Shown piece after piece: positions 51,297 to 60,280 of a stretch of DNA of 64,000 bases. The DNA is from Dinoroseobacter sp049800775 (GTDB lineage Bacteria > Pseudomonadota > Alphaproteobacteria > Rhodobacterales > Rhodobacteraceae), in NCBI RefSeq assembly GCF_049800775.1, contig NZ_JBNAFR010000008.1:62001-126000 (forward strand), given 5' to 3'. A model generated the notes under the pieces. The model saw only the letters and a list, made by a program, of their open reading frames with translations, ran no database searches and was not told the DNA's origin. Position 1 is the stretch's first letter. Each line of letters starts with the position of its first letter. A program made the position numbers and the translations under genes.

Positions 51297-51370
51297 GGCG
51301 GGCTCCGGTCAGGAAAAGGGTGAGCCCGGTCCCGCGCGTGGCGGATCCGGGCCCGGGGGATGGTCGATGG

Positions 51371-52411
51371 TCAGCGCGCGGGCAGGGGCATCCAGTCTGC
51401 CATGGCCACATCGGCGTGCTGGAATTGCGGCATCTTCGCGCCGAGATCCTCCATGTTGCGGATGTTCTCGTCGTTCAGGAAGGTTTGCGTGATCAGGGTC
51501 GGCGGCACGATCACCGAGGCCCCTGGGTTCTCGCCCGCCAACATCAGTGCCAGTGCCCGGACCGAGACCTCGCCGACCACGGCGGGGTTGGTGGCGACGG
51601 TGGCCTTCCACGCGCTGCCCGGCTCGCGCATCAGCGCGATGTCAGCGGTCGAGATATCGGCGGAATAGATGCTCATATCCCCGCTCAGGCCAAGCTCGTC
51701 CGTGGCGATCTTCACCCCCTTGGCGAACTCGTTATAGGGCGCGAAAAAGACCGAGATCTTGGGGTTTGCCTGCAGGGCCGCGCGGGCCTGATTGGCATTG
51801 GAATTGGCAATCGGGTTGTCGAGCGTGCCGATCCGCGCGGCCTCCGAGATGCCGAGATTGGCGGCCTTGACCTCTTCCCATGCCACGTGGCGCCGGTCGA
51901 GCGGGGCGATGCCGGGCACGTAGACATAGCCAGCGTCGAACGCGTCGCCATTATCGGCAATCGCCTGCTCCAGGGCGAGCTTGCCCAGCAGGTAATCCGA
52001 TTGCTCGATCTGCGGGATCGCCTCGTTTTCCACGTTCACATCGAAGGCCACGACCTTGATGCCCGCATCCACGGCCCGCTGGGCGGCCTCGCGCATGGAC
52101 TCGGTCAGCCCGTGCTGGATCACGATCCCGTCCACGCCAAGGGCAATCGCCTGATCCACCATATCCGCCTGCAGCGCCGCATCCTGCCGGCTGTCGAGCA
52201 CGCGCAGGTTTACGCCAAGGGCGGCCGCCTGCTTCTCGACACCCGAGAGATAGGCCTGAAAGAAGTCGCCCGTGGACAGGTAGCGCACCAGCGCGATGGT
52301 GACGTCCCCGGGATTGTCGAGCGGCGCCGGGGCCGTTTGCGCCGTGGCAGCGCCCGCGCCGAGGGCGAGGCTCGCCGCGCCCGTCAGGGCCATGAAGTGA
52401 CGTCTCAGCAT
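51371..52411 (-). CDS. Sugar ABC transporter periplasmic binding protein (RbsB type)
   Basis: 346 residues. N-terminus MLRRHFMALTGAASLALGAGAATAQ resembles a Tat or Sec signal (RRHF). The mature part has the type-I binding fold: VTIALVRYLSTGDFFQAYLSGVEKQAAALGVNLRVLDSRQDAALQADMVDQAIALGVDGIVIQHG. It starts 26 bp after the permease. Ligand is probably a pentose-like sugar; methylthioribose or deoxyribose are inferred from the divergent operon. Confidence 0.9.
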   Translation of the reverse strand: MLRRHFMALTGAASLALGAGAATAQTAPAPLDNPGDVTIALVRYLSTGDFFQAYLSGVEKQAAALGVNLRVLDSRQDAALQADMVDQAIALGVDGIVIQHGLTESMREAAQRAVDAGIKVVAFDVNVENEAIPQIEQSDYLLGKLALEQAIADNGDAFDAGYVYVPGIAPLDRRHVAWEEVKAANLGISEAARIGTLDNPIANSNANQARAALQANPKISVFFAPYNEFAKGVKIATDELGLSGDMSIYSADISTADIALMREPGSAWKATVATNPAVVGEVSVRALALMLAGENPGASVIVPPTLITQTFLNDENIRNMEDLGAKMPQFQHADVAMADWMPLPAR

Positions 52412-52437
52412 GATGATATCCTCCCTATCGCTGATGG

Positions 52438-53448
52438 TCAGTGTCCTGCGCCCGTGCGGCGCGAGGACAGGTAGAATGTGAAGACAAGTGCGGCAACCAG
52501 CACCGCGCCCTTCACGAAATCCTGGGTGTAGTAGGGCGCATTCATCATGGTCATGCCCTGTAGCAGGATCCCCACGAAGAGCGCGCCGATGGCCGTGCCG
52601 AATGCATTGGGCCGGGCCGCGCCGAGCACGGCAAAGCCGATCAGGGCGGCGGCCACGCTGTCGAGCAGCAGGTTATTGCCGCTGGCGATGTCCCCGCGTC
52701 CGAGCCGAGCGGCCAGAAGAATCCCGCCGATGGACGCGGTCACGCCCGAAATCATGTAGGCGGCGATCTTGTAGCGGTTGACCGGCGTGCCCACGAGCCC
52801 GGCGGCCCGCGCGTTCGATCCGATGGCATACATCAGCCGCCCGTGCCGGGTGAAGCCGAGGAATAGCCAGATCAGCACCGCGATCCCGAGGAACACAACC
52901 ACGGGCATGGGCAGCAGCCGCTCGATGAACAGATCGAACCGATGCCGCCCGAGCCACAGAAACGCCGCCGAGAAAGTGCCCTCGGCAAATTGGCCATCGC
53001 CGAGGCTCATCCCCGTGGCAATCGAATTGCCCTGGGTCGGGATGCGTTGCAGCCCGATCAGCAGGAACATCATGCCCAGCGTCGCGAGCAGGTCCGGCAC
53101 CCGGAATTTCACGATCAGCAGCCCGTTGATCAACCCGACCAGCGCCCCCATCCCGAGGCAGAGCGCCACGGCGACAATCGTCGGATGCTCGAGGATCACC
53201 ATGGAATAGGCCGACAGCATCAGCGCCGAGGTCGCCACGGCCCCGATGGACAAATCGAACCCGCCCACCACCAGCGTGCAGGTCACCCCCAGTGCAAGGA
53301 TGCCGGTGATCGCCACCGATTGCAGCACGAAAGCCGCCGAAAGTGGGCCAAAGAACCCCGGTGCCGCGGCGCTGAAATAGACGATCAGCCCCACCAGCAG
53401 GATGAGAAAGCCGTATCGGATGGCGAAATCGAGAAGTCGGTCTGTCAT
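52438..53448 (-). CDS. Sugar ABC transporter permease (RbsC type)
   Basis: 336 residues with eight to ten hydrophobic helices. Family blocks: ALGVTCTLVVGGFDLSIGAVATSALMLSAY, TRHGRLMYAIGSNARAAGLVGTPVNRYKIAAYMISG and DSVAAALIGFAVLGAARPNAFGTAIGALFVGILLQGMTMMN. Its start overlaps the ATPase stop by 4 bp. One permease gene is enough for the homodimer typical of RbsC. Confidence 0.94.
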   Translation of the reverse strand: MTDRLLDFAIRYGFLILLVGLIVYFSAAAPGFFGPLSAAFVLQSVAITGILALGVTCTLVVGGFDLSIGAVATSALMLSAYSMVILEHPTIVAVALCLGMGALVGLINGLLIVKFRVPDLLATLGMMFLLIGLQRIPTQGNSIATGMSLGDGQFAEGTFSAAFLWLGRHRFDLFIERLLPMPVVVFLGIAVLIWLFLGFTRHGRLMYAIGSNARAAGLVGTPVNRYKIAAYMISGVTASIGGILLAARLGRGDIASGNNLLLDSVAAALIGFAVLGAARPNAFGTAIGALFVGILLQGMTMMNAPYYTQDFVKGAVLVAALVFTFYLSSRRTGAGH

Positions 53449-54962
53449 GACATGGGGCCTGTCGCTGGGACTGCGGCGCCGGAGATGTTCGAGACGAGCG
53501 CCGCGAGGTCGATATTCTGGTTCACATGTTCGCCGACCACCTCGCGTTCATGGAGGACGACGATCCGGTCGGCGATCTCCAGCGCCTCGTCGATCTCGGC
53601 GAGAAAGACGAGCGTGGCCCGACCCTTGGCGGTGGCGCGGATATGGCGGCCGATATCCCGGCGCGCGCCGATATCGACGCCTTGGAACGGCTCGTCGAGC
53701 AAGAGCACGCGGGCTGGCTGCAAGAGCCAGCGGGCGATCATCACCTTCTGCTGGTTTCCGCCCGAGAGCGTGCCGATCCCGTCGCGCAAGGATTGGCAGA
53801 CGATGCCCAGCTCTTCGACCATCTCCTGCGCCCGCGCGCGCTGGCGCCCGGCGCTGAGAAACGCGCCCGCGCTGAGGCTGCGCAGGAAGGGCAGGGTCAT
53901 GTTGTCGGCAATGTCGAAATCCGGGATCACCGCATTGGTGCCGCGATCCTTGGGGGACATGAACACGCCTTGGGCAATCGCGTCTTCGACAGATCCGGGG
54001 CGGTAGGGCGCACCGGCGATCTGCATCTCGCCGCCCGGGGGCTGGCAGATGCCGAACAGGATTTCGGCCAGCCTGCTCTTGCCGCTGCCCAGAAGGCCGA
54101 CAAGGGCAACCACCTCGCCATCCCGCGCCTCGAGCGTGACGGGGGCTCCGCCCGGCGCGAGCCGCAGATCCGAGAGCCGGAGGATGGGGCTCGTGCCGGG
54201 GGCGAGTTCTACATCGACCTCGGTCATCCGGTGGCCGAGCATGGCCGTCACGGCGGCCTCGTAATCGAGCGGAGCGGTCTCGAAACTGCCGGAGATCGCA
54301 CCGTCGCGCATGACGATGATCCGGTCCGCAAGGCGGCGGATATCGGACATGCGGTGCGAGATGTAGAGGATCGCCACCCCCTGATCCCGCAGCCGGTCGA
54401 TCAGCGCAAAGAGCCGGTCCGCCTCGGTCGCCGAGAGCGACGAGGTCGGCTCGTCGAGGATCAGCACCTTGGGGGCGCGGGCCATGGCGCGGGCGATGGC
54501 AATCATCTGGCGATCCGCCACCGACAGGTCCGAGACCCGCGCTTTCAGATTGACCTCGATCCCCATGGCGGCGGCGACCTTGGCCGCCTCGGCGCGCAGC
54601 CGTTTTTCACGTACAAACAGCCCGTGTCCACGCTCCACGAGGCGGTCGAGCATTAGGTTGTTGGCCACGTCCAGATCCGGGATCACGCCGTCATCGATGG
54701 ACTGGTGCACTGTCACGACTCCCTGGCTGATCGCATCCGCTGCATCCGAGGGCGCGAACCCCGCGCCCGCCAGCGTCATGGTCCCGCCATCCGCCGCGTG
54801 ATGGCCGCAGATGATCTTCACCAGGGTCGATTTGCCCGCCCCGTTCGCCCCCATGAGCACGGTCACCGACCCCGCCCGCAAGGACAGGTCGATCCCCCGG
54901 ATCACATGGTTCCTGCCGAACGATTTTTGCAAACCGATTACGTTGAGCGCGTCAACCGCCAC
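53445..54962 (-). CDS. Sugar ABC transporter ATPase, duplicated (RbsA type)
   Basis: 505 residues with two ATPase halves. Half 1 has Walker A GANGAGKST and Walker B VLILDEPTSSLS, with a non-standard signature LSVADRQM. Half 2 has GLLGSGKSRL instead of a canonical Walker A, but a standard LSGGNQQK signature and LLLDEPFQG. This asymmetry is normal for RbsA/MglA proteins. First gene of the importer operon, divergent from mtnK. Confidence 0.94.
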   Translation of the reverse strand: MAVDALNVIGLQKSFGRNHVIRGIDLSLRAGSVTVLMGANGAGKSTLVKIICGHHAADGGTMTLAGAGFAPSDAADAISQGVVTVHQSIDDGVIPDLDVANNLMLDRLVERGHGLFVREKRLRAEAAKVAAAMGIEVNLKARVSDLSVADRQMIAIARAMARAPKVLILDEPTSSLSATEADRLFALIDRLRDQGVAILYISHRMSDIRRLADRIIVMRDGAISGSFETAPLDYEAAVTAMLGHRMTEVDVELAPGTSPILRLSDLRLAPGGAPVTLEARDGEVVALVGLLGSGKSRLAEILFGICQPPGGEMQIAGAPYRPGSVEDAIAQGVFMSPKDRGTNAVIPDFDIADNMTLPFLRSLSAGAFLSAGRQRARAQEMVEELGIVCQSLRDGIGTLSGGNQQKVMIARWLLQPARVLLLDEPFQGVDIGARRDIGRHIRATAKGRATLVFLAEIDEALEIADRIVVLHEREVVGEHVNQNIDLAALVSNISGAAVPATGPMS

Positions 54963-55091
54963 CCGTTTCCTCCCCCTTGGTGTCGGTCACGGTAGGCGCG
55001 GAGAAATACATTTGTCAAACGAATTGACATAAGTATAAATTGAAAGCTACGCAGAAGAGCGACGGCATGAGAGCGGACAGGGAGGGCGCTG
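54963..55091. promoter_or_regulatory. Divergent promoter region between rbsA-type gene and mtnK
   Basis: An inverted repeat TGTCAA-ACGAA-TTGACA (55013-55029, 6-bp arms) lies mid-region; each arm also resembles a -35 hexamer, one for each direction. The sequence around it is AT-rich (AAATACATTTG; AAGTATAAATTG). The repeat is the best candidate for the site of the SorC-family regulator encoded in the mtnK operon. Confidence 0.6.
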
Positions 55092-56351
55092 ATGACGACA
55101 GGCGCGGCGTATGAGGCATTGACGGTGGAAACACTGCCGGACCGCCTTGCAGGGATCGCGGTTCTGGCGGCCAAAGTGGGGCCAGAGGCCAGCGCGTGGC
55201 AGGTCGAGGAAGTGGGCGACGGGAACCTGAACCTCGTCTTCATCGTCTCGGGGCCTGCGGGAAAAGCCATTGTGAAACAGGCGCTTCCTTACGTGCGTCT
55301 TGTGGGCGACAGCTGGCCCCTGCCGCTCTACCGCGCTTTCTACGAACATCACGCTCTGACCCGTCAGGCTGCGCGCGACCCCGGATCCGTGCCCGAGATC
55401 TATCACTTCGACGAGGCGCAGGCGCTGATCGTGATGGAGTTTCTCGCCCCCCATGTCATCCTGCGGCGCAAGCTGATCGCGGGCGAGCATGTGGCGGGGC
55501 TCGCGGGTTTTCTCGGCCGGTTCTGCGCGCGCACGGCGTTTCGCGGCTCCGAGCTGTCCATGGCCAGCGGCGATAAAAAGGCGGATGCGGCGCTCTTTGC
55601 GGGCAATGTCGAGATCCCGGCGATCACCGAGGCGCTGGTCTTCACCGATCCGTATTTCGAGGCCGAGATGAACAACCACACTGAGGGGCTGGGCCCGGTG
55701 GTGGCCTCTCTGCGCGGGGATGTGGCGCTCAAGATCAAGGCGCAGCGCGCGCTGCAGCGCTTCGTCTCCAATGCCGAAACCATGGTCCATGGGGATCTGC
55801 ATTCCGGCTCGATCATGTCGACCGAAAACGACAGCCGTGTCATCGATCCGGAATTCGTCCAATACGGGCCGCTGGGCTTCGATATCGGCATGCTCTGCGC
55901 GAATTTCCTGATGGCCTATTTCAGCCAACCCGCCCATCGCGGCCCGGAGCTTGAGACGTATCAGGCCTGGATCCTCGGCTTGATCGACGAGACCTGCGCC
56001 ACTTTCGAGACCGAGTTCCGGCACCTGTGGCAGACCGAGCGCACGGGGATCCTCTATCCCCGGACGTTGTTTGAGGATCAGGGCCATGACAGTGGTCCTG
56101 CCTGCGCCGAGGTGCTGGCGGGGATCTGGCGCGACGCATGGGCGGTCTGCGGGATCGAGATGCACCGACGCTGCCTGTCCCTGGCGCATAACGCCGATTT
56201 CGAAGAGATCGCCGACCCGGCGATCCGCGCCCCACTGGAGGCGCGCAACCTGACGATGGGGGCGGCGTTGATCCACGCTGCCGATGGGGGGCTGACAGCC
56301 GCCGAGGTCTGCGCCATGGCGCGGGAATTCAATGGAAAGGACGTTCTATGA
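55092..56351 (+). CDS. mtnK: S-methyl-5-thioribose kinase (5-deoxyribose kinase-like)
   Basis: 419 residues, aminoglycoside-phosphotransferase fold. Phosphorylates C1 of 5-methylthioribose with ATP; some relatives use 5-deoxyribose. Motifs: VGDGNLNLVFIV (nucleotide loop), MEFLAPHVILRRKLIAG (hinge, with the G-loop Arg pair), catalytic Asp235 in MVHGDLHSGSIM and metal Asp252 in VIDPEF. GGAGG lies six bases before the ATG. The stop overlaps the mtnA start (ATGA), so both products are made together. Confidence 0.93.
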   Translation: MTTGAAYEALTVETLPDRLAGIAVLAAKVGPEASAWQVEEVGDGNLNLVFIVSGPAGKAIVKQALPYVRLVGDSWPLPLYRAFYEHHALTRQAARDPGSVPEIYHFDEAQALIVMEFLAPHVILRRKLIAGEHVAGLAGFLGRFCARTAFRGSELSMASGDKKADAALFAGNVEIPAITEALVFTDPYFEAEMNNHTEGLGPVVASLRGDVALKIKAQRALQRFVSNAETMVHGDLHSGSIMSTENDSRVIDPEFVQYGPLGFDIGMLCANFLMAYFSQPAHRGPELETYQAWILGLIDETCATFETEFRHLWQTERTGILYPRTLFEDQGHDSGPACAEVLAGIWRDAWAVCGIEMHRRCLSLAHNADFEEIADPAIRAPLEARNLTMGAALIHAADGGLTAAEVCAMAREFNGKDVL

Positions 56352-57451
56352 AGATCGACGGCACGCATTACCGATCCCTGTGGTGGAACGCCGAGAAGGG
56401 CGTTCTGGAGATCATCGACCAGCGCTGGCTGCCCCATGAATTCCGCGTGGTCCCGGTGGCCAGCATGCAGGATTACGCGGATGCGATTTTCCAGATGCGG
56501 GTGCGGGGCGCGCCGCTGATCGGGGCGACGGCGGCCTATGGCATGGCGCTGGCCATGGCCGAGGATCCCTCGGACGGGAATATGGATGCGGCCTGGACCT
56601 TCCTCGAGAAAACCCGGCCCACGGCGATCAACCTGCGTTGGGCGCTGGATCGGTGCCGCGCTGCCCTGCGGCCTCTGGCCGAGGGCGACCGGGCGGTGGC
56701 GGCGCTCACGCTGGCCCATGAGATCGCGGATGAGGATGTCGAAATAAACCGCCAGATCGGCGAGCATGGTCTCGCCCTGATCCGCGAGATCGCGGCGAAA
56801 AAGCCCGTCGGAGAGCCTGTGCGCCTGCTGACCCATTGCAATGCGGGCTGGCTGGCGACGGTGGATTGGGGCACGGCCACGAGCCCGATGTATCACGCCC
56901 ATGATGCGGGGATCGCGCTGCAGGTCTGGGTGGACGAAACCCGTCCGCGCAATCAGGGCGCGCTGACCTCGTGGGAGCTGGGCAAGCATGGGGTGCCGCA
57001 CACCTATATCACCGACAATGCGGGCGGGCATCTGATGCAGCACGGCATGGTGGACATGGTGATCACCGGCACCGATCGCACGACCCGGCAGGGCGATGTC
57101 TGCAACAAGATCGGCACCTATCTCAAGGCGCTCGCAGCGCGGGACAATGACGTGCCCTTCTATGTGGCGCTGCCATCGCCAACCATCGATTGGACCGTCA
57201 CCGATGGCGTGGCCGAGATCCCCATCGAAGAGCGAGACAGCCGCGAGATCACCCATATTCAGGGCCGGACCGAGGCGGGCGCGATTGGCGCGGTGCAGGT
57301 CACGCCCGATAGCACGCCAGGCGGGAACCCGGCCTTTGACGTGACGCCGAACCGGCTGGTGACCGGGCTGATCACCGAGCGCGGGGTCTGCGAGGCATCG
57401 GCGTCCGGGCTGGCCGGGCTGTTTCCGGATTTCGCGCAGGCGGCGCAGTAA
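56348..57451 (+). CDS. mtnA: S-methyl-5-thioribose-1-phosphate isomerase
   Basis: 367 residues. Converts the aldose 1-phosphate made by MtnK to the ribulose 1-phosphate. The active-site Cys164 lies in LLTHCNAGWLATVDWGTA and Asp243 in VITGTDRTTRQGDVCNKIGTY, both matching the family pair. RVRGAPLIGATAAYGMALAM is the usual N-terminal block. The later genes of the aerobic methionine salvage pathway (mtnB, C, D) are not here; a class II aldolase is found instead. Confidence 0.95.
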   Translation: MKIDGTHYRSLWWNAEKGVLEIIDQRWLPHEFRVVPVASMQDYADAIFQMRVRGAPLIGATAAYGMALAMAEDPSDGNMDAAWTFLEKTRPTAINLRWALDRCRAALRPLAEGDRAVAALTLAHEIADEDVEINRQIGEHGLALIREIAAKKPVGEPVRLLTHCNAGWLATVDWGTATSPMYHAHDAGIALQVWVDETRPRNQGALTSWELGKHGVPHTYITDNAGGHLMQHGMVDMVITGTDRTTRQGDVCNKIGTYLKALAARDNDVPFYVALPSPTIDWTVTDGVAEIPIEERDSREITHIQGRTEAGAIGAVQVTPDSTPGGNPAFDVTPNRLVTGLITERGVCEASASGLAGLFPDFAQAAQ

Positions 57452-57454
57452 CGC

Positions 57455-58453
57455 GTGCCGGCCCAGGCCCTTCCACCGGCAAAGGCGCGCGGCGCGGCGG
57501 ATCCCGCCCGGCTCGCGCCGCGGGACGATGCGCCCTTCATCGAGGCGGCCTGGCTTTATTACCATGACGGTCTGAACCAGACCGAGATCGCCGAGCGGAT
57601 GCGGATCAGCCGTGCCTCGGTCGTGAACTACCTCAACGAGGCGCGAGCGCGGGGCTGGGTGCGGCTGCATCTGGACAGCGACGTGTTTCGGGGCCACAGG
57701 CTCGCCGCCGAGCTTTGCGCGGTCTACGGTCTGGCCGAAGCGTTGGTCATTCCCGATGACCCTGCCGAGCCCGAAGGCGCGGCCCGGGTTACCCAGGCCG
57801 CTGCCGATTGGCTGCCGCGCCTGCTGGAGCCCGGCGACCGGCTGGGCGTCTCTTGGGGGGCGACGGTCTATCAGATGGCGCAGAAGGTGCCGCCCCATCC
57901 GATCCCCGATCTGACGGTGATCCAGCTTCTGGGCTCGCGCCCGGCCGCGCTTGGCTTTGCCGCCGAGACCTGCACGGCGATGCTGGCCCAGCGGTTGGGG
58001 GGGCAGTGCATCAACCTGCATGTGCCCCTGATCCTGTCGAACAAGGCCCTGCGCGATGCGCTGTGCGACGAGCCCGTGGTCCGGTCCCAGCTCGAGGCGC
58101 TGGCGGGCTGCAACAAGACCGTGCTGGCCTGCGGGACCTGTGATGGCGATGCCCATGTGGTGCGCAGCGGGATCCTGAGTGCCGAGGCGATTGCGGGCTA
58201 CCGCTCCAAGGGCGCCACGGGCGTGATCTGCGGACGGCTGATCGATCAGGCGGGCGCGCCCATGGTGACCGAGGTCGAGGAGCGGATGATCGGCGTCACG
58301 CTCGACCAGATGCGCGGCAAGGACATGGCCCTGCTGGTGGCGGCTGGCCCAGGCCGGGCAGAACCGGCCCGCGCCGCCCTGCGCGGTGGCTTTGTCACCC
58401 ATCTCGCCACCAGCACCCGGATCGCCCAAGACCTGTTGGAGAGAACCCCATGA
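57455..58453 (+). CDS. SorC/DeoR-type sugar-binding transcriptional regulator
   Basis: 332 residues. N-terminal helix-turn-helix AWLYYHDGLNQTEIAERMRISRASVVNYLNEARARGWVRL, then the SorC sugar-phosphate-binding domain (GDRLGVSWGATVYQMAQ, TVIQLLGSR, VPLILSNKALRDALCDEPVVRSQLE, GVICGRLIDQAGAP). GTG start 3 bp after mtnA; stop overlaps the aldolase start. Placed inside the operon, it probably senses a phosphorylated intermediate and controls the divergent promoter at 54963-55091. Confidence 0.92.
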   Translation: MPAQALPPAKARGAADPARLAPRDDAPFIEAAWLYYHDGLNQTEIAERMRISRASVVNYLNEARARGWVRLHLDSDVFRGHRLAAELCAVYGLAEALVIPDDPAEPEGAARVTQAAADWLPRLLEPGDRLGVSWGATVYQMAQKVPPHPIPDLTVIQLLGSRPAALGFAAETCTAMLAQRLGGQCINLHVPLILSNKALRDALCDEPVVRSQLEALAGCNKTVLACGTCDGDAHVVRSGILSAEAIAGYRSKGATGVICGRLIDQAGAPMVTEVEERMIGVTLDQMRGKDMALLVAAGPGRAEPARAALRGGFVTHLATSTRIAQDLLERTP

Positions 58454-59148
58454 GCCCGACGCCCGCCCCACCACCCGCCGCCCCGCTGCCTGATACGACC
58501 GAGACCCGTCAGGCGCTGATCGATGCCTGCCTGTGGATGAATGCCCGCCACCTCAATCAGGGGACCTCGGGCAATATCTCGGCCCGAATCGCGGAAGGCA
58601 TCCTCATCACCCCCTCGGGTGTGCCCTATGAAGAGCTGACGCCCGAGGCGATGGTGACGATCCCGCTGGCGGATCTGCCTCCGGCCTCCGGGCCGAAACC
58701 GTCCTCGGAATGGCCTTTTCATCAGGGGATGCACCAGGCCCGTCCGGATATGCCCGTGGTCCTGCATGCCCATCCGCCCTATTGCAGCGTGCTTGCGGTG
58801 CAGCGCCGGGCGATCCCGCCCTGCCACTACATGATCGCGGCCTTTGGCGGCCATGACGTGCCGCTGGCGGATTACGCGCTGTTCGGCAGCCCGGAGCTCT
58901 GCGCGAACATGGCCGAGATCATGGCCGATCGCCACGCCTGCCTCATGGCCAATCATGGGGCGACCGTGCTGGGCGAGACCATCGAGAAGGCCCGCTGGCG
59001 CCTCGAAGAGCTCGAAACCCTCGCGCGGACCTATCTCTTCAGCAGCATCGGCGGCGCGGCCCAACTACTGAGCGAGGCCGAGATCGCCGAAGTGCTCGTG
59101 GCCTTTCAGAGTTACGGGCCAAGCAATGACACAGAGACGGCAAGCTAG
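58450..59148 (+). CDS. Class II aldolase (probable 5-methylthioribulose/5-deoxyribulose-1-phosphate aldolase)
   Basis: 232 residues of the fuculose-phosphate aldolase/adducin family. LNQGTSGNISARIAEGILITPSGVPYEEL contains the phosphate site. The catalytic Glu87 is in SSEWPFHQG, Zn ligands His106 and His108 in LHAHPPYC, and the third in NHG (His169). MtnB dehydratases share the fold, but the SSEW-type glutamate and the operon after mtnKA fit an aldolase yielding DHAP plus an aldehyde, as in the DHAP shunt. Substrate is inferred. Confidence 0.87.
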   Translation: MSPTPAPPPAAPLPDTTETRQALIDACLWMNARHLNQGTSGNISARIAEGILITPSGVPYEELTPEAMVTIPLADLPPASGPKPSSEWPFHQGMHQARPDMPVVLHAHPPYCSVLAVQRRAIPPCHYMIAAFGGHDVPLADYALFGSPELCANMAEIMADRHACLMANHGATVLGETIEKARWRLEELETLARTYLFSSIGGAAQLLSEAEIAEVLVAFQSYGPSNDTETAS

Positions 59149-59160
59149 GGGAGGCGCGCC

Positions 59161-60240
59161 ATGCAATACCGCATGCTCGGACGGACGGGGCTCAAGATCT
59201 CGGTCATCACCATGGGAACCTTCACCTTTGGCGGGCAGGGGGCCTTCGGGCGCACCGCCAGTCAGGGCGTGCCCGAGGCGCGCAAGCTGGTCGACACCTG
59301 TCTCGATCACGGTGTGAACATGTTCGACACCGCGAACATGTATTCCACGGGCCTGTCAGAAGAGATCCTTGGCGAGATCCTCAACGGGCGCGATGACGAC
59401 GTGCTCGTCACCTCCAAAGCGCGGATGCCCATGGGCGCTGGGCCCAATGACGAGGGGGTCTCGCGCTGGCACCTGATCCGGGAATGCGAGCGCTCGCTCA
59501 AGCGGCTGCGCCGGGACCATATCGACCTCTATTACATGCATGAATGGGATGGCCTCACCCCGGTCGAGGAAAAACTTGCCGCCCTCGACACGCTGATCCA
59601 GCAGGGCAAGGTGCGCTATGCCGGGTGCTCGAACTATTCGGGCTGGCAGGTGATGAAATCCCTCGCCGCAGCACCCAGCCATGCCAGCCGTTTTGTCGCC
59701 CAGCAGATCCACTACACGCTCGAAGCGCGGGAGGCGGAGTACGAGCTTCTACCGCTCTCGGTGGATCAAGGGCTCGGCGTTCAGGTCTGGTCGCCCCTGG
59801 CTGCCGGGCTCTTGTCGGGCAAGCACCAGCGCGGCGCGGGGCTCGCCGAAGGCTCGCGGCAGGCGCAGGGCTGGGACGAGCCGCCGATCCGCGACATGGA
59901 ACGGCTCTGGACGATTGTCGATGCCCTGACCGAGATCGGCGAGGCCCATGGCGTCGAGGCCGCGCAGGTCGCACTTGCCTGGCTGCTGACCCGTCCGGCG
60001 GTGGCCTCGCTCGTGGTGGGCGGACGCATGGCGGACCAGTTCGAGCGGAACTTCCGGGCGGTGGATCTGGTGCTGTCGGAGGAGGAGCTGACCCGGCTGA
60101 ACGATGTGAGCCGTCTGCCGCTGCTTTATCCCTATTGGCACCAGCATAACTTCGCGCGGCCCCGGTTCAGCCCGGCGGATCAGGCGCTCCATGCGGATTA
60201 CCCGGACCGCCATTATGGCGGCGAAGACGGTCTGATCTGA
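59161..60240 (+). CDS. Aldo/keto reductase
   Basis: 359 residues, (beta/alpha)8 NADPH-dependent fold. The catalytic tetrad is visible: Asp and Tyr in NMFDTANMYSTG, Lys in LVTSKARM, His in LYYMHEWDGL. GWQVMKSLAAAP and VWSPLAAGLLSGKH are typical of the KCNAB-like subgroup. Last gene of the mtnK operon (12-bp gap after the aldolase). It may reduce the C2 aldehyde released by that aldolase, for example acetaldehyde or methylthioacetaldehyde; this is inference. Confidence 0.9.
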   Translation: MQYRMLGRTGLKISVITMGTFTFGGQGAFGRTASQGVPEARKLVDTCLDHGVNMFDTANMYSTGLSEEILGEILNGRDDDVLVTSKARMPMGAGPNDEGVSRWHLIRECERSLKRLRRDHIDLYYMHEWDGLTPVEEKLAALDTLIQQGKVRYAGCSNYSGWQVMKSLAAAPSHASRFVAQQIHYTLEAREAEYELLPLSVDQGLGVQVWSPLAAGLLSGKHQRGAGLAEGSRQAQGWDEPPIRDMERLWTIVDALTEIGEAHGVEAAQVALAWLLTRPAVASLVVGGRMADQFERNFRAVDLVLSEEELTRLNDVSRLPLLYPYWHQHNFARPRFSPADQALHADYPDRHYGGEDGLI

Positions 60241-60253
60241 GGCGGTGGGGGGA

Positions 60254-60269
60254 GGCCCTGGTCAGGGCC
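60254..60269. terminator. Hairpin between convergent aldo/keto reductase and cytochrome c genes
   Basis: GGCCCTG-GT-CAGGGCC, 7-bp arms, in the 40-bp gap between the convergent stops at 60240 and 60281. It has no T-run and a very short loop; a weak two-way terminator is possible. Confidence 0.35.
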
Positions 60270-60280
60270 GGCCCCTTGGG

